64,000 nucleotides of DNA from Spinacia oleracea. Taxonomy: Eukaryota > Streptophyta > Magnoliopsida > Caryophyllales > Amaranthaceae. This document shows, piece after piece, positions 12,874 to 24,780 of this stretch. The notes under the pieces were generated by a model. That model made no database searches. It had not been told where the DNA came from and saw nothing but the letters and a program-made list of their open reading frames with translations. The stretch is taken from positions 146,351,861 to 146,415,860 of the forward strand of contig NC_079492.1 in assembly GCF_020520425.1 (NCBI RefSeq), read 5' to 3'. Numbering within the stretch: position 1 is the first letter of the stretch; each line of letters begins with the position of its first letter. A program made the position numbers and the translations under genes.

Positions 12874-13731
12874 GTAGAGTTTAAATTAATGTTAATGCTC
12901 GTTACTGGTTAGTCGTTACCTAAGATGTTACTATGTTAGCTACTTGGCCTAGAAATAAAAGGGCGAAAGTTAAATTGAAACCTCGTGTCGACATTATTTT
13001 GGATTTTTAATCCATTTGACGACCTATGGTACATTTGAAACATTTGAACATGATCTCAACCTCTTAAGACACTAGTTTAGAAATGGGAGTAGAAATCACT
13101 CGCTGATGCTTTTCAGTGAACCGTATTATACGTAGTACGAGTATGTATTATGTGATGTAGCGAGAAAGGGAAAATGACTTATGACCTATATCATGTTGGA
13201 TTGTGTAAATCTCCTTGGAAAAATATTATGGGGGTGCTTGGTTAGGAGAGGTTTGAGGGAAAAAGAGATTTTTGGAGTGAATTAGAGGTTTGATCTTTAG
13301 AAAAAGCTAAATGGGAGTGTTTGGTTAGGAGAGGATTGGAAGAGAGTTTTGGGGTGAAAAGGCTAATTTTGAATAGAGTTTAAATTAACGTTAATGTTAT
13401 GCTCGTTACTGGTTAGTCGTTACCTAAGTTGTTAGCTACTTGACCTAGAAATGAACGGGCGAAAGTTAAATTGAAACCTCGTGTCGACATTATTTTGGAT
13501 TTTTAATCCATTTTGCGACCTATGGTACATTCGTAACATTTGAACATGATCTCAACTTCTTAAGACACTAGTGAAATGGGAGTAGAAATCACTCGCTGAT
13601 GCTTTTCAGTGAACCGTCTTATACAGTTATACATAGTACGAGTATGTATTATGTGATGTAGCGAGGATGGAAAAATGACTTATGACCTATATCATGTTAG
13701 GATTGTATAAATCTCCTTGAAAAAATGTTAT
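12874..13731. repeat. Direct duplication of a ~500-bp unit
   Basis: 12874-13229 and 13373-13731 are about 95 percent identical, with a few substitutions and small indels, offset by about 499 bp. The 140-bp spacer contains its own short repeat (GTTTGGTTAGGAGAGG, seen twice as GCTTGGTT/GTTTGGTT). This fits one unequal duplication followed by drift. No coding frame. Confidence 0.85.
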
Positions 13732-14095
13732 TTATTGATCAATAAAATATGTATTATAAAGAACCAGTTCTAACTATGTTAGGAATCTAGTATTCCGTAT
13801 ATCGTAAACCTATAACGTGAATATTGGGTGTGTAGTCTCTATCACATAGACTAAAATGACATTAAGCAAATTTTATCACACAAAAAAAAATGACATTAAG
13901 CAAATTACAACAAAATGAATTTTGGGTGCTTTCGTTGAAGTTTTGAACGCTTAAAATTAACAATTTGACAGACTTGTCCAAATATAGTGGCGTATTTCAG
14001 ACAATGGGCTTGAATGTTTTGTACTATCCAAAATAAAGCCCAATCTAAACTAATACGAAGTATGATCCATTGGCTTTAGCTGGAAAGCCTATTTT

Positions 14096-15155
14096 GCTTT
14101 CGGCTTGGCACTATAAAACCATACTTTTGAAATACCTCAAGTTTTATATGTGACCAGCCACACCATTAACTTGATGGTGTGGCATGTTCATACTTATAAA
14201 TAAACCAATATGTTTAAAGCCCAGAAAATAAAGTAACATCAGCATAAAAAATAAAATAACATCGGTATATACAAATAACTTGTAACCTTAAATTGAAGAA
14301 AATGCAATAAAACAAGAAAAGTAACAGCGAATACAATGTATAAATAACACTAGCATAGAAAGTCAAGTAACACCCTTCTATACAAGGAACCTCTAACATG
14401 AAATTGAAGAAAATGCAATAATTAAAAGTAACATCGAGATAAAAAGTCAAGTAACACCAGTCTATATAAGGAACCTCGAACAAGAAATCCAAGAAATTGT
14501 AATAAAACAAGAAAATAACAGCAAATGCAACGTATAAGTAACATTATCATAGAAAATCAAGTAATATCAGTCTATATACAAGTAACCTCTAACATGAAAC
14601 TGCAATAAAACAAGAAAAGTAACAACGAATACAATGTATAAGTAACACCAGCATAGAAAATCGAGTAACACGATCATAGAAAATCAAGTAACATGAGCAT
14701 AGAAAATCAAGTAACATCAGTCTATACAAGGAACCTCTAGCATGAAATTCAAGAAACTACAGTAAAACAAGGAAAGTAACAGCGAATACAATGTATAAGT
14801 AACACCAACATAGAACGTCAAATAACACCCGTCAATAACTTTTTCCATATTAACTGCGTGCGTCACACCGTCAAGTTGATGGTGTGGCTGGTCACACATG
14901 AGACGCACTGTTTGAAATATAGATATAAAACCATACTTTTGAAAATATTTGCACACATCGTATATTCACCGAATGCTAGTAAAATGTAACGTAATTATCG
15001 GATGTTGAAATTAAACCGCTTTCAGCTTGGCATTATAAAACCATACTTTTGAAATATGGTTATAAAACCACACTTTTTAAAATATTTGCACAAATCGTGT
15101 ATTCACCGAATGCTAGTAAAATGTAACGTAATTGTCGGATGTTGAAATTTAACCA
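14096..15155. repeat. Duplicated flank around the family A element
   Basis: GCTTTCGGCTTGGCACTATA at 14096 recurs with two changes at 15019, and the block 14925-15018 (CCGAATGCTAGTAAAATG and neighbours) recurs at 15063-15155 at about 93 percent. So one ~140-bp segment exists twice: the left copy is split by the family A element, the right one is uninterrupted. Confidence 0.85.
14135..14910. mobile_element. Family A element: hairpin ends, minisatellite interior, 9-bp TSD
   Basis: The target duplication TTTGAAATA is perfect at 14126-14134 and 14911-14919. About 14-16 bp inside each end lies TGTGACCAGCCACACC (inverted at the other end), followed by a hairpin: GCCACACCAT with ATGGTGTGGC at 14157-14183, and CACACC-TCAA with TTGA-GGTGTG at 14864-14886. 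The interior (about 14220-14830) is a degenerate tandem array around AAGTAACA with blocks mentioning CATAGAAAATCAAGTAACA and GGAACCTCTAACATG. A related unoccupied site exists at 15047-15060. The 9-bp duplication points to Mutator-like transposition. It codes for nothing; open frames here come from the repeat. Confidence 0.85.
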
Positions 15156-16247
15156 ATGAAAGACTGAATGTTAATAACCCAGTTGAACACGATGCATAAC
15201 CATCCTACTATCCCAATACACCTATCCATATCTATCAATGAAAGTGATTGAATAAGATGATATAGACGAAATCATAGGTTATTGACGAACCTAAACGCTA
15301 ACACTATAGAAGAATCAGACCACATATAACTCTAATAAGATTTTATCATATGATAAAATCAATTGACAATTGATGTTGCATTTCTCAACAATTGAGTTTG
15401 ACATGGAGCTTCATAACTTCATTTGACGATGTTAATTATCTTTTATGTTACTTTCAAATCATGTTTTTAGTGTTTTGTGAATTTTAAACTTAATTCTATG
15501 AAATTTAAGAAGTTTCAACACACAATCATGGGAGAAGTTAAAACCTTCCATGCGATGCTACTCACTTGATAACAACCTAGTTGGAGTAGAAGTTATAACT
15601 ATTTATTGAAATTAAAGTTGAACCAAAATTTAAGGTCCACAAAATTATTTGTATCAAATATTATGATCCTTATGGATAACATTCAAACATGAGATTACGA
15701 CCTAAAGTTAATGTCACAAAATTTAATGTGAAACAAAATAATATAGGTGTTGTGAAGTGTGAACCAAGAGGCAACAAGTAAGAAAACAAAATGGGACCTC
15801 GTTGTTAAGGACAAGCAACTCAAAAATGGAACCAAATGAAAAGTATAAAATTTCAATATTAAAGAGTACGGAGTAGTAAAATGCTTCAAAACTTCTATTA
15901 ATTTAGTAACACGTAATAGCATAATCATGTTAGTAATTTATCTTTCTTAATTTACTCTCTGAGTGATACGTCAAAAAAGTAAAATTAGAAAATACGTAAA
16001 TGTTGTTTTAATCCTGCTATATGTGCATCAATATACGACATCCGATAAGGATAAACATATCTAAGTAATTATTTTTGATATTGACTTTCCTTAGAATTAA
16101 AAATAAAATATTGTATGTCAAGGGTAAACCTATCTAAGTAAGAATTAAAAAATAAAATATTTCTAAATATGGCTTTCATTCCATACTAGGGTAAGCAGAT
16201 TTTACCCTAGGTAATCCAAATCTTGAAATCCACAAAATTCTCAATAT
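15156..16247. other. AT-rich stretch, no gene
   Basis: Low-GC sequence without a coding frame over about 77 codons. Contains a short duplicated string around TAAACATATCTAAGTAA (about 16053 and 16125) and nothing else recognised. Confidence 0.4.
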
Positions 16248-16547
16248 TAGGGATGTCAATGGGGCGGGTTTCATGTGCGACCCGCCCCGCATACGCTACA
16301 AGTAGCAGGGATGAGGGATGTTTGGCGGGTGATGGGGCGAGGATTTGTATAAAATTGTACCCACCATCACCATGGGTGATGGAGCGGGTGTAGATTTTGT
16401 ATGGGGCCCTCCCCATCCCCATCCCCATCCGACCTGCTCCATCCCCTCCTGCTCCGCTTCATACCGTCAACCTAACTCAAATATCATTTAGTACATTAAT
16501 TTAAAATTTTATATTAAATTTTTTTTAATGTTGAACCTTTTTTTTTT

Positions 16548-17894
16548 GGAAAAATTACTTTAAATAATCCAACCTTTCGACGATTTTCCATTAATAATCC
16601 AACCTTTCGATTACACCCCATTAACTTTTATTACACCCATATGACCGTTTCCCTGCTAATAAGGTCACTCTTATTTTTAATAAAAAAAAACTAAAAAACT
16701 TTAGGAAATACAGTATAATTATTTTTTATTTTAAAAAATAAAAAATAACTCCTCCCCTCTCGTTTCTCCGTCTCTTTCCTTTGTCTTTCCCGTATGAATT
16801 TTCACCAGTTCGTCAATCGTCCATGCCATTCACCACCTTCGAGTTTCGAATTGTCATCATTGTTTCAAATACTTGAAGCCCATATTCGCACAAGCCAACA
16901 CCAGATTTATAGAAGTCCCAAAAATCAAATTGGGGGAAAAAATTCTGATTCTTGTTCAAATATAATTTCAGGCAAATGTTTGAGCAATTCTATCGGGATT
17001 GCACATGAATTTGAGTATCTCTTGTTTAATTTCGATCAAATTTATATTTATTTTTTACAATTTGGAGCTTTCACTACCGTTGTCGGAATTCCAAGATGAA
17101 TTTCTTACATCGCCGAGCATCATCGTTGCTACCGCCAATCAACCCCGCACCTCCGGCGGCGCCACTGGTGGATCATCGTCTACTTCTTCAGCAATATCAT
17201 CAAACTCAATTCTAACACTAGGCTTAGGAAAGCCTGAAATTGAGTACCTGATTGTTGTCGGAAACCACTTCCGCCATGAGTAGAACCACTAGCACCACCC
17301 AAATCGCGCGTCACTCGGCGTGTTAATCACGGTCAACCACTGCGTCAATTGTACCCTCGCTGCTGATTGCTCAACCAAAACTCTTTCAGATTCATCTAGT
17401 GACAGAATATTATCATCCGAATCAGAAAAATCAAGCTCCGGAATTGGTTCGATCGAACCACTAAGTCGTTTGGTCACGGGCGGATTATCAGCTCCGGCCG
17501 CCGTCGAACACCCTTGCTTCGCACTGATTCTACAGGAGTCTCTTTACTCTTCGCCTTCTTACCACCCTTCGCCGGTGCCTTCCGTCTCCTTGTCATGGCT
17601 ACGAATTCCATAAAGAGGAGACGAGGTTGAATGAAAGGGGCAGGAGGGATGAAAGAGGGAGGAAGGAATGAAGGATGAATGAAAGGGGAAAAAAAAAGAA
17701 AAAAAAATTTAACTTTTTATATAACGAATGGTTAGATGACACGTGTATTAGTTACCTGTTGTATCAGGTTGGTGACCGGTTGGGTGCAATAAAAGTTAAT
17801 TGAGTACAAAGGTTGGATTATTAGATAATAATCGAAAGGTTGGATTATTAATGGAAAATCGTCGAAAGGTTGGATTATTTAAAGTAATTTTTCC
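16548..17894. mobile_element. Pack-MULE-like element nested in the hAT element
   Basis: Terminal inverted repeats are identical over about 66 bp (16548-16613 against 17894-17829), starting GGAAAAATTACTTTAAATAA. Within each repeat the string AATAATCCAACCTTTCGA occurs twice (a third degenerate copy follows on the right). Runs of 10 T and 9 T flank the element, matching a 9-bp target duplication. The interior, about 16790-17620, is GC-richer than the ends and carries what looks like captured coding sequence. No transposase. Confidence 0.8.
17100..17613 (-). pseudogene. Captured coding fragment inside the MULE
   Basis: On the minus strand a frame from about 17600 starts with a Met and a basic block (TRRRKAPAKGGKKAKSKE), shifts frame near 17500, continues with an acidic stretch (ELDFSDSDDNILSLDESE), and a third frame nearer 17190 gives EFDDIAEEVDDDPPVAPPEV. 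The order basic, acidic, then IEFDDI-EE resembles the N-terminal segment of chenopod-type LINE ORF proteins ahead of DUF4283, but this is recognition by eye. It is interrupted and not functional. Confidence 0.4.
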
Positions 17895-18232
17895 TTTTTT
17901 TTTGGTGTTTATATGTGTTTGTAAGTGATAATATGAACTTAGGTAAGGTTTTTAAGTTCATTTGTCTGGATTTTTCGTTATGCTATACTTTTTTCCCTTG
18001 TTATATGTTACTTTTAATTGTCGGGTTTTTTTAAAAAAAAAACTAGGTGGGTATTGGTGTGGGTATGAGGCGGGGATGGATACTCAGGCAGATGTTAGAG
18101 CAGGGATGAATTTTTGTTTGTACGCGTTCGGACGGGGATGGAGATAAAAATTTTAGCTGAAAATAGGTATGGATGGACCTACATTCGCATCCGCAACCGC
18201 ATCCACATCGGCCCCTCCCCCGTTAACATCCC

Positions 18233-19387
18233 TAATTCTCATCACATAAACTAACTCTATTTTACAAGGAAAATCTTGATATCTTTGACTTTTTATTTTC
18301 CCTTATGATATACCTATAATGCCCCTACTTGGCTACTTATTACTTTAACTTTCTATTTACTTTTGCACAAAGGTTAGTCCAATGTATTTCTTTTGTCTTG
18401 TATTTTGTTTTCATACTTTCTTTAAGGCAAACAAATATCCCGTGAACTGAAAGCTCTTGTTTGCTTACTCTATTTCACAAACTTCTTTAATGTACTCATC
18501 AATCTCATGTTACCAATTATGTTTAGTCAAAAAGGGTAAAATGACCAAACACCACCTATTATCAAACTCATGTGAATATGACTAAGCAAAAAAGTTCCTT
18601 ACATACAAAGAGTTCAACTTGGGCGGCATAATAATAATTACGTCTTAAAAACCTCCATGTCTGAATCTATTCCTAGACAATCTCTATGCAACTATTTCGA
18701 TGTGTGAAATATTCTCCTACTTTCAACAAATCATATTCAATCGAATTATATAGGTAATCAAGCATCACCACTAATATTCTTTCATGTTCATGTTCATGTT
18801 CATGTTCTTCCCTATGGCTATTATACGTGGTTGTCCGCCACATTCCACATTAGAATCACATATCGTATTTTTGTTTCTCTTTCAGAATAGTCGTATGAAG
18901 TTGAAGATCCCTTCACGAGTAGTAAACCTCTATTATGCATCTCCAAGACACCAAAATGTTACTTTAGGAATAAGATGCCTTATAACAAAATATAAGATGA
19001 TTTTGAAATTTAATAAATTGATAGAAATTCGATTCTTAGGGTTAGTTTGTCACAATCTTTTGGTCCCCAATAATGTGGGTTTAAGCAAAGTAGATGTAGT
19101 GAAATGGAAAAGTGTGTGTACCAAATTGGGCTAAAATGGTAATAATTGATCAACTTGAGGGTGGGAATAACTTTTGGGCCGACTTGTGATTGAGCATGAG
19201 ATTATTTGGGATGTAAGAAATAGTGGCGTAATCGATGATGTTTGGACCACCTTTTTCATGACCTTAAGTTTGTCTTTTTGGGCCCATACACATCTTCATA
19301 TACATATGGTTTTGTAAGATGTGGTCCATTTTGTCAATTTACAATTTATCATTATATTTCTACTTACCATTGTCTTTGTCTTAACGG
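18233..19387. other. AT-rich stretch with TTCATG microsatellite
   Basis: No supported gene. 18781-18807 is four and a half units of TTCATG. A plus-strand frame starting in this microsatellite (18784-19134) shows no family motif and is treated as chance. Confidence 0.4.
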
Positions 19388-19542
19388 CAACTTTTGTGTA
19401 AGACCGCCTTACCGGAAAGACCACTTTGGTTGCTTAACTAATTGGTTTAATTTCTTAACTAATTAGTTACATTGCTTAATTAACTTATATGATATCAATA
19501 TGGTCTTTTGCGTAAGACCGTCTTATAGAAAAGTTTATATTG
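19388..19542. mobile_element. Family B element, copy 1
   Basis: Ends are CAACTTTTGTGTAAGACC on the left and, inverted, CAATATAAACTTTTCTATAA on the right. Terminal modules fold: GTAAG-ACCGC-CTTAC on the left and TAAGAC-C-GTCTTA on the right. The interior is reiterated TTGCTTAACTAATTAGTT-like units. Flanks TCTTAACGG (19379-19387) and TCCTAATGG (19543-19551) match at 7 of 9, both differences being C/T transitions, so a 9-bp target duplication is likely. Two relatives lie at 55091-55322 and 55619-55853. Confidence 0.65.
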
Positions 19543-20056
19543 TCCTAATGGGGGAATATGGTTATTTTGCCTTTTGGGATTATCAATATTTGCTGCCATT
19601 TGCTTACAACTCTCTATTTGTCCAATTGTCCCCGCTGATAATTGCTAGAACTGGGAGGATGGTGTCCGTTTAAATGTTTAATCCACGGGTATCAAAAAAA
19701 TATTGATCGTCGACTTTCTATATCAGTCATACGATATTTACAATGATAAAATTATTTTATAAATCAAACATTTAGAGAAAAATACATTTATTTAAGAGTG
19801 TGTTTAGACCAAAGTTGGAGCTAGTCCGTAAAAAGTCCCCTTTAAACCAAAAATCCCGTACCAATTTTACTAGTTTTTGTCTAAAAAGTGGTCCGCCCCG
19901 AATTTTTACCACCTCTACGGCTCTACCTGACACTAGTTAAAAAAAAAGTCAAAATAATACTACAAAACTTACACAAGACCAACTTATTACCAAATAAGTG
20001 TACTTTTTAATCAAATAGTTATGTTCTATTAATTATATATCCAATCAAATAGTTAT

Positions 20057-20607
20057 CCAAAATTCTTATATGAGACTGTCCTCACCATCAACTGATGGTG
20101 AGACCAGTTCACACTTGCGAATTTAGGTATGTTACTTCTATAGTTTAGACATGTTACTTTTTTTTATATAATTTTAGAGGAGATACTTTTTTTTAGTTTA
20201 GGTATGTTACTTCTATAGTTTATACATGTTACTTTTTTTATACGGAGTAGTTTTAGGGGAGATACCTTCTTAGTTTAGGTATGTTACTTATATAGTTTAG
20301 ACATGTTACTTTTTTTTAATAATTTTAGAGGAGGTATTTTTTTTAGTTTAGGTATGTTACTTTTTTTATAATTTTAGATGAGGTACTTTTTTAGTTTAGG
20401 TATGTTACTTCTATAGTTTAGACATGTTACTTTTTTATATATAATTTTAGAGGAGGTACTTTTTTAGTTTAGGTATGTTATTTCTATAGTTTAGATCTGT
20501 TACTTTTTTTTTTATAGTTTTAGGGGAGGTACGTTATTGGTTTCGCGCTCGTCACTCCATCAAGTTGATGGTGTGACTGACTGACTGGTCTCACAGGAGA
20601 CGCGCTG
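20057..20607. mobile_element. Family A element, copy 2
   Basis: A perfect 9-bp target duplication AATAGTTAT lies at 20048-20056 and 20608-20616. Hairpins sit near both ends: CTCACCATCA/TGATGGTGAG around two bases (20081-20102) and CCATCAA/TTGATGG around one base (20557-20571). Start (CCAAAATTCTTATATGAGAC) and end (GGAGACGCGCTG) align with those of the copy at 14135-14910. The interior is a degenerate array of TAGTTTAGGTATGTTACTT and AATTTTAGAGGAGGTACTT units, the GTTACTT core being the complement of the AAGTAAC core in copy 1. Confidence 0.85.
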
Positions 20608-20866
20608 AATAGTTATAGTTTCTATTCAAGTAGCTATAGTTTTTATTCTAATAGTTATATTTTGTCATCATGTATTATGTCTTTTAATGCTGACATCAAC
20701 GGTCTTATGCATAAGGACCGAAATAATATCAAAGGGTTTTTTGGATTGACTAGTACACCTTAGTCCTTAACTAATTGATAATATTGTTTGTTTCACTTAC
20801 ATCAAGATTTGATCGGAGAATATAGTACTATGGAACTGTCAAATCTAGTGTACTGTTGATTACAGA

Positions 20867-21257
20867 TAGACCTGGTTATTGGACAGGGTAGTCCAATGGA
20901 TATAGGGTTAAGGTCAAGTTAATAGGGGTTTTATTGGGCAGGGCTCCTATTGGACAGGGCCTTTATTGGACAGGGTCATTATAGGGTCAAACTTATACTA
21001 CAATTATTTTGAAAATTAAAATAGTAATGATACAAAAAATTACGTGTATAGCTTCGTATTTACTTGTACTTGCACATGGCTCTTTTGTTTTTCATTTTTC
21101 ATTGCTCGTTTATTGACCCGCCCACTAATGACCCGCTATTGACCCGCGACCCGTTTTGACCCGCCCATTATCGACCCGCTAAAAATGACCCTTTCAATAC
21201 CCGACCCTCTTTTGACCCGCACCGACCCTGACCCGCCCCGCCCGATAACCAGGTCTA
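20867..21257. mobile_element. hAT-type MITE with GACCCGC repeats
   Basis: The left end TAGACCTGGTTATTGG and the inverted right end TAGACCTGGTTATCGG match at 15 of 16. A perfect 8-bp target duplication ATTACAGA is present at 20859-20866 and 21258-21265. The left interior repeats TATTGGACAGGG and the right interior repeats GACCCGC(C). No coding frame. A young, cleanly bounded copy. Confidence 0.9.
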
Positions 21258-21265
21258 ATTACAGA

Positions 21266-23375
21266 TAGTTGAAGTCAGTTTGTAATTTTAGATGTATTTT
21301 TATTATATTATCAATTATGATAAAACGGAGTTAGTTTGTGACAGTTCTAATCTTATAAGGATTATACATAGTACCTCGGAGTTCTTACAAGGAATTGTGA
21401 GCAAAGTTACGATTATTACAAAGATGGATTGGGGCTATATAGGAAAAAGGGTAGAAAATTGTAGAGTCGTTACATTATGAATCAAAATAAGACAAGAATG
21501 GATGTTTTAGCTAAGAATGGGTTAATAATGAGATGTTAGGCTTATGAGGCTACAATGTAGACATTACATTGAGTATTAATAAGAGTGATTAGACAGATTA
21601 ATTAAAAGTTAGGTCGGCTTTGAGTTGCCGGTGCCACTTCTGACTTGTCCAATCACAACCAAGTTTGACACCAATCATTCATGTTTTTATTTCCCATTTA
21701 AAGATTATCCACTTAAATCAATCAATTACTCATCATTCATCAAATAGTAATTTCCATGCTTATCAAAATCACAAAATCAATTTAATTACATGTTCATGAG
21801 GAAGAAGCTAAAATGTCTATGTCACTTATAAGATGCCAAAAATATAACGGTCCCTCCTCTTTTTCCATTCAAAATTAATAATCATGGTTACTACATCGGA
21901 ATTTTCTTAACAGTGAACTTTAGTGACGTTTTCCTATTCAAGTTAGAAAAATAATGAATCAATATCAAAACAATATTGATTTATAAACATAAATACTGAT
22001 TAGCTAATTATAAAAAACTTCTAAACGCGTGAGCTAGTAAACACTCATTAAATGCGAAATGAGTTATTTAAAGTCATTATGGTGTACAAACTTGTGTTAA
22101 ACACCAACCTAATTAGAAAAAAATGAGTCACCCCCTCCTATCAATAATTCAAGAGTCACGTCACAAAATTAACTAAATCATTAATTCATTAGCGTACGGT
22201 AAATAGTAATCCTATATAGATGGATAAGTAAATTGTTAGGAAAACATTCCATTAATATGAAATAATCAACTAATATAACCATGACGTGCTCATCATGTAA
22301 TTGACCAATACAACCATTTCCAATTACATTGGGGATAATCAAACCCTAAATTAGCTTCTAACAATAGAAATTGGTCTTCTCACCCATTTCCCAATCTGTT
22401 GGTTTGATCACAAAAACGGAGTGGCAGGTGAGAAAACAAAATATTGGTGTTTAATTACTCAACTAATCTCCTTCTAAACAAGATTTTTGATTCATACCAA
22501 AATTAAACATGCTTTTTGTACGACTAAACAAATTAACGGTTGAGATATAATCAACTTTTATTTACTTCAAATTAGATCTGATTAGGAATATAAATCAAAT
22601 TGAGATTCCGTACTTTTAATACTCCATATGAAAATGAATCAAAAGGGTAATTGCGTAATTATCCCCATGGAATGTGTTGATTTTGCAAACATAAGCAGAA
22701 TTTGCTTCCTAAACACAATTTGTTGATGTTATTCCCTAACAAACTTCAAAATCTACATTGACCCTCCAATTTCCAAAGATCAAAATTAAAAAAATTCTCT
22801 CCATTCTAAATTAAAATATTTTTTCGTGTTATAATACAGAGTATCTGATTTTCATAATTTGGACTGAGAGTCACAATTGATGTCACATTTATGTTAATTA
22901 ATCAAGATAAACAAATATAAAATATATTAAGAGACCTTACTCGTGAATAAATGATTAGATTATGCAAATGAAAATGGAAAAGTCAAAAAAACAAGATCAC
23001 CACAAATACTGGAGATTTTTTTTGCTGATGAACACTAATTCGTATATAATAAATTTAATTAATTAGATACTGATAATAATTTACAATAAAAAGAGACTTC
23101 TCTAGTTCTCTTTTCTCCCTACACCTTCATAACTTTCTCCTGAATCTAGGGAGCCAAATTAGCTCTAATTTTCTTTTAAAATAAAATTAAAATGGACCTA
23201 AACATTAAAAAAAAAAGATAAATTCCATTTTTCTTTTTCTTCCGTTGGTTTTATCTAATCTGATTGATGGGTCAATAAAAACCAAAACATATTAAAGACC
23301 ACATCAAAATATTACACGACCATATATTTCCAGATCTCACCCCCAAAACTTGTCAAAATGACGAAAACACCCTAA
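21266..23375. other. Downstream region of the HD-Zip gene, no gene
   Basis: AT-rich sequence 3' of the minus-strand HD-Zip gene. Its 3' UTR should lie in the last few hundred bases (23375 downward). No other frame, RNA gene or bounded repeat was recognised. Confidence 0.4.
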
Positions 23376-24780
23376 TCACGACCGAGGACGTAGCGCTTCG
23401 AAGGACCGGATCGGGACCGGGGCAGCTGCCCATGGGTTAACGGGCATGGTCCTGTGATGGTGGGCCGACGGATTGGGCCTTGGATCAGGGATTTGTGGTT
23501 GTGGATGTGGCTGAGCAGGTGTGGTTGATGTGGTGGCGGAGGTTGGGACCGCCACACGCTCACAAGAAGGGCACATGGTGAGGGTAGTTGGTGGGGTCAT
23601 TTGCATGTAAAATTGTGGGGACAATTTTAACGCTCTTAATTCTTGCACTTCCTTTTGCAGCCTCCTGTTTTCTTCTGTTAATTGCTCACAACATCTCTTC
23701 AAAAACTCACAATCTACTTCTGTTTGCTTCAGCTTTGTCCTTTATTAATTAAAAAAAAAAACATTAATACCATGTTCTTAGAAAAGGGTAAAATGGGGAT
23801 TAGATTAAATTAAATTTTATTTAGAACGTAGTTGAAATGTCGAAAATGGGCCTACCTTGCTCTACGGTTCTGGAACCAGACCTCCACCTGACGTGGACGG
23901 AGACCAAGACGTTTTGCCAAAGCCAGCTTTTGCTTCTGTGAAGAAAGCTAAAACCGTGTGAGTGAAAAGACTTAAATAACCTTACAAAAGAGAAAATTAA
24001 TTTAAAAAAAAGGTGTAATGAGAAATACGTACGGGGTTGAGGGTGTTGTGTTCTTTGAAGCTTTCTTCTAAGATGGCGGATTGGTCTTTTGTTAACCGGA
24101 GTTTCTTCCTTGAGTTTTCGCCGCCGTCATCGTCATCGCCATCGCTTAATCCACGAGAAGAAGCTCTTTCCACTTCGATTTCATCTCCGGCGCCGGCGGT
24201 TGTAGTTGAGTCTCGTTCACCGGAGCTTCTCTTCCCGCTCACCGTTGAAACGGTGCTGTTCGGGGATGAAACTCCGGCGTCCTCTTCGTCACCGCCGGCC
24301 GGTCTGTTTACGTCAATTCCTCGGAGAAACGAGCGGCTCGAGTCCGAGTTTCGATCTATATAAAAAACAAAAAACCGTTTTAATAACGAGAAATTTTTGT
24401 TTTAATAAAAACAAAATCATAGATCTAATGACGTGGTACTTACCGGAAGAGGGAGGGAAGGAGTCGGTGCTGCGATTCCAAGGAAGCTTCTGGAGAAGAG
24501 GAGAAGGAGAAGGACAAGCTAAGGAAGGCATCATCATGAGATTAAGCTGTAGAGGAGAAGCGTTGGACGACGTCGTTTGATGCGGCTGATGAGGATGAAC
24601 TCGATTAATATTATTATGATTCATGAAAAACCCAATATTATTATTTTGATTAATATTGGGGGTGAGAAGATTATGGTTGTTGTTGTTGTTGTTTCCACTA
24701 GTACTAGCAATATTGCTAGTATTGTTAGAAGATCCTAAACTCAAGCTTAAACCCAAATCTTCTTTCCCAGCTACCATCAT
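23376..24780 (-). CDS. HAT3: HD-Zip class II transcription factor (HAT3/ATHB4-like)
   Basis: Four exons on the minus strand: 24780-24444, 24355-24033, 23935-23856 and 23739-23376, with GT-AG introns and matching phases, giving 367 residues. The N-terminus has an EAR-type repression motif (GLSLSLG, about residues 9-15) and an Asn/His-rich linker; RGIDVNRP and [13 protein letters not shown] are class II signatures. The homeodomain spans about 194-252 ([17 protein letters not shown], then [11 protein letters not shown]), followed by a leucine zipper (about 250-290) and the class II CPSCE redox motif (303-307); the end EALRPRS is conserved. These factors repress transcription through AAT(G/C)ATT sites in shade, auxin and leaf-polarity programmes. 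The segment PLQLNL...LQKLPWN favours HAT3/ATHB4 over HAT4. An in-frame ATG exists upstream at 24969, but [10 protein letters not shown] is the family start. Confidence 0.95.

Larger units (their letters stand above)
16248..18232. mobile_element. hAT-type element, split by a nested MULE
   Basis: The left end TAGGGATGTCAATGGGGCGG and the right end, read in reverse as TAGGGATGTTAACGGGGGAG, are typical plant hAT termini. Subterminal regions carry repeated GGCGGG/CCCGCC and GGGGATGG strings. The flanks ATTCTCAA and ATTCTCAT suggest an imperfect 8-bp target duplication, though a few bases lie between it and the left end. Subtracting the nested element leaves about 640 bp and no transposase, so it is non-autonomous. 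Confidence 0.7.

Noticed and set aside
14135..14910. CRISPR-like regular repeats
   Set aside because: Repeats are degenerate with no unique spacers, in a plant genome, inside a transposon.
14214..14956. Minus-strand frames with repeated FYCIFFNFMLEVPCI-like text
   Set aside because: They come from the tandem array of the family A element, not from a protein gene.
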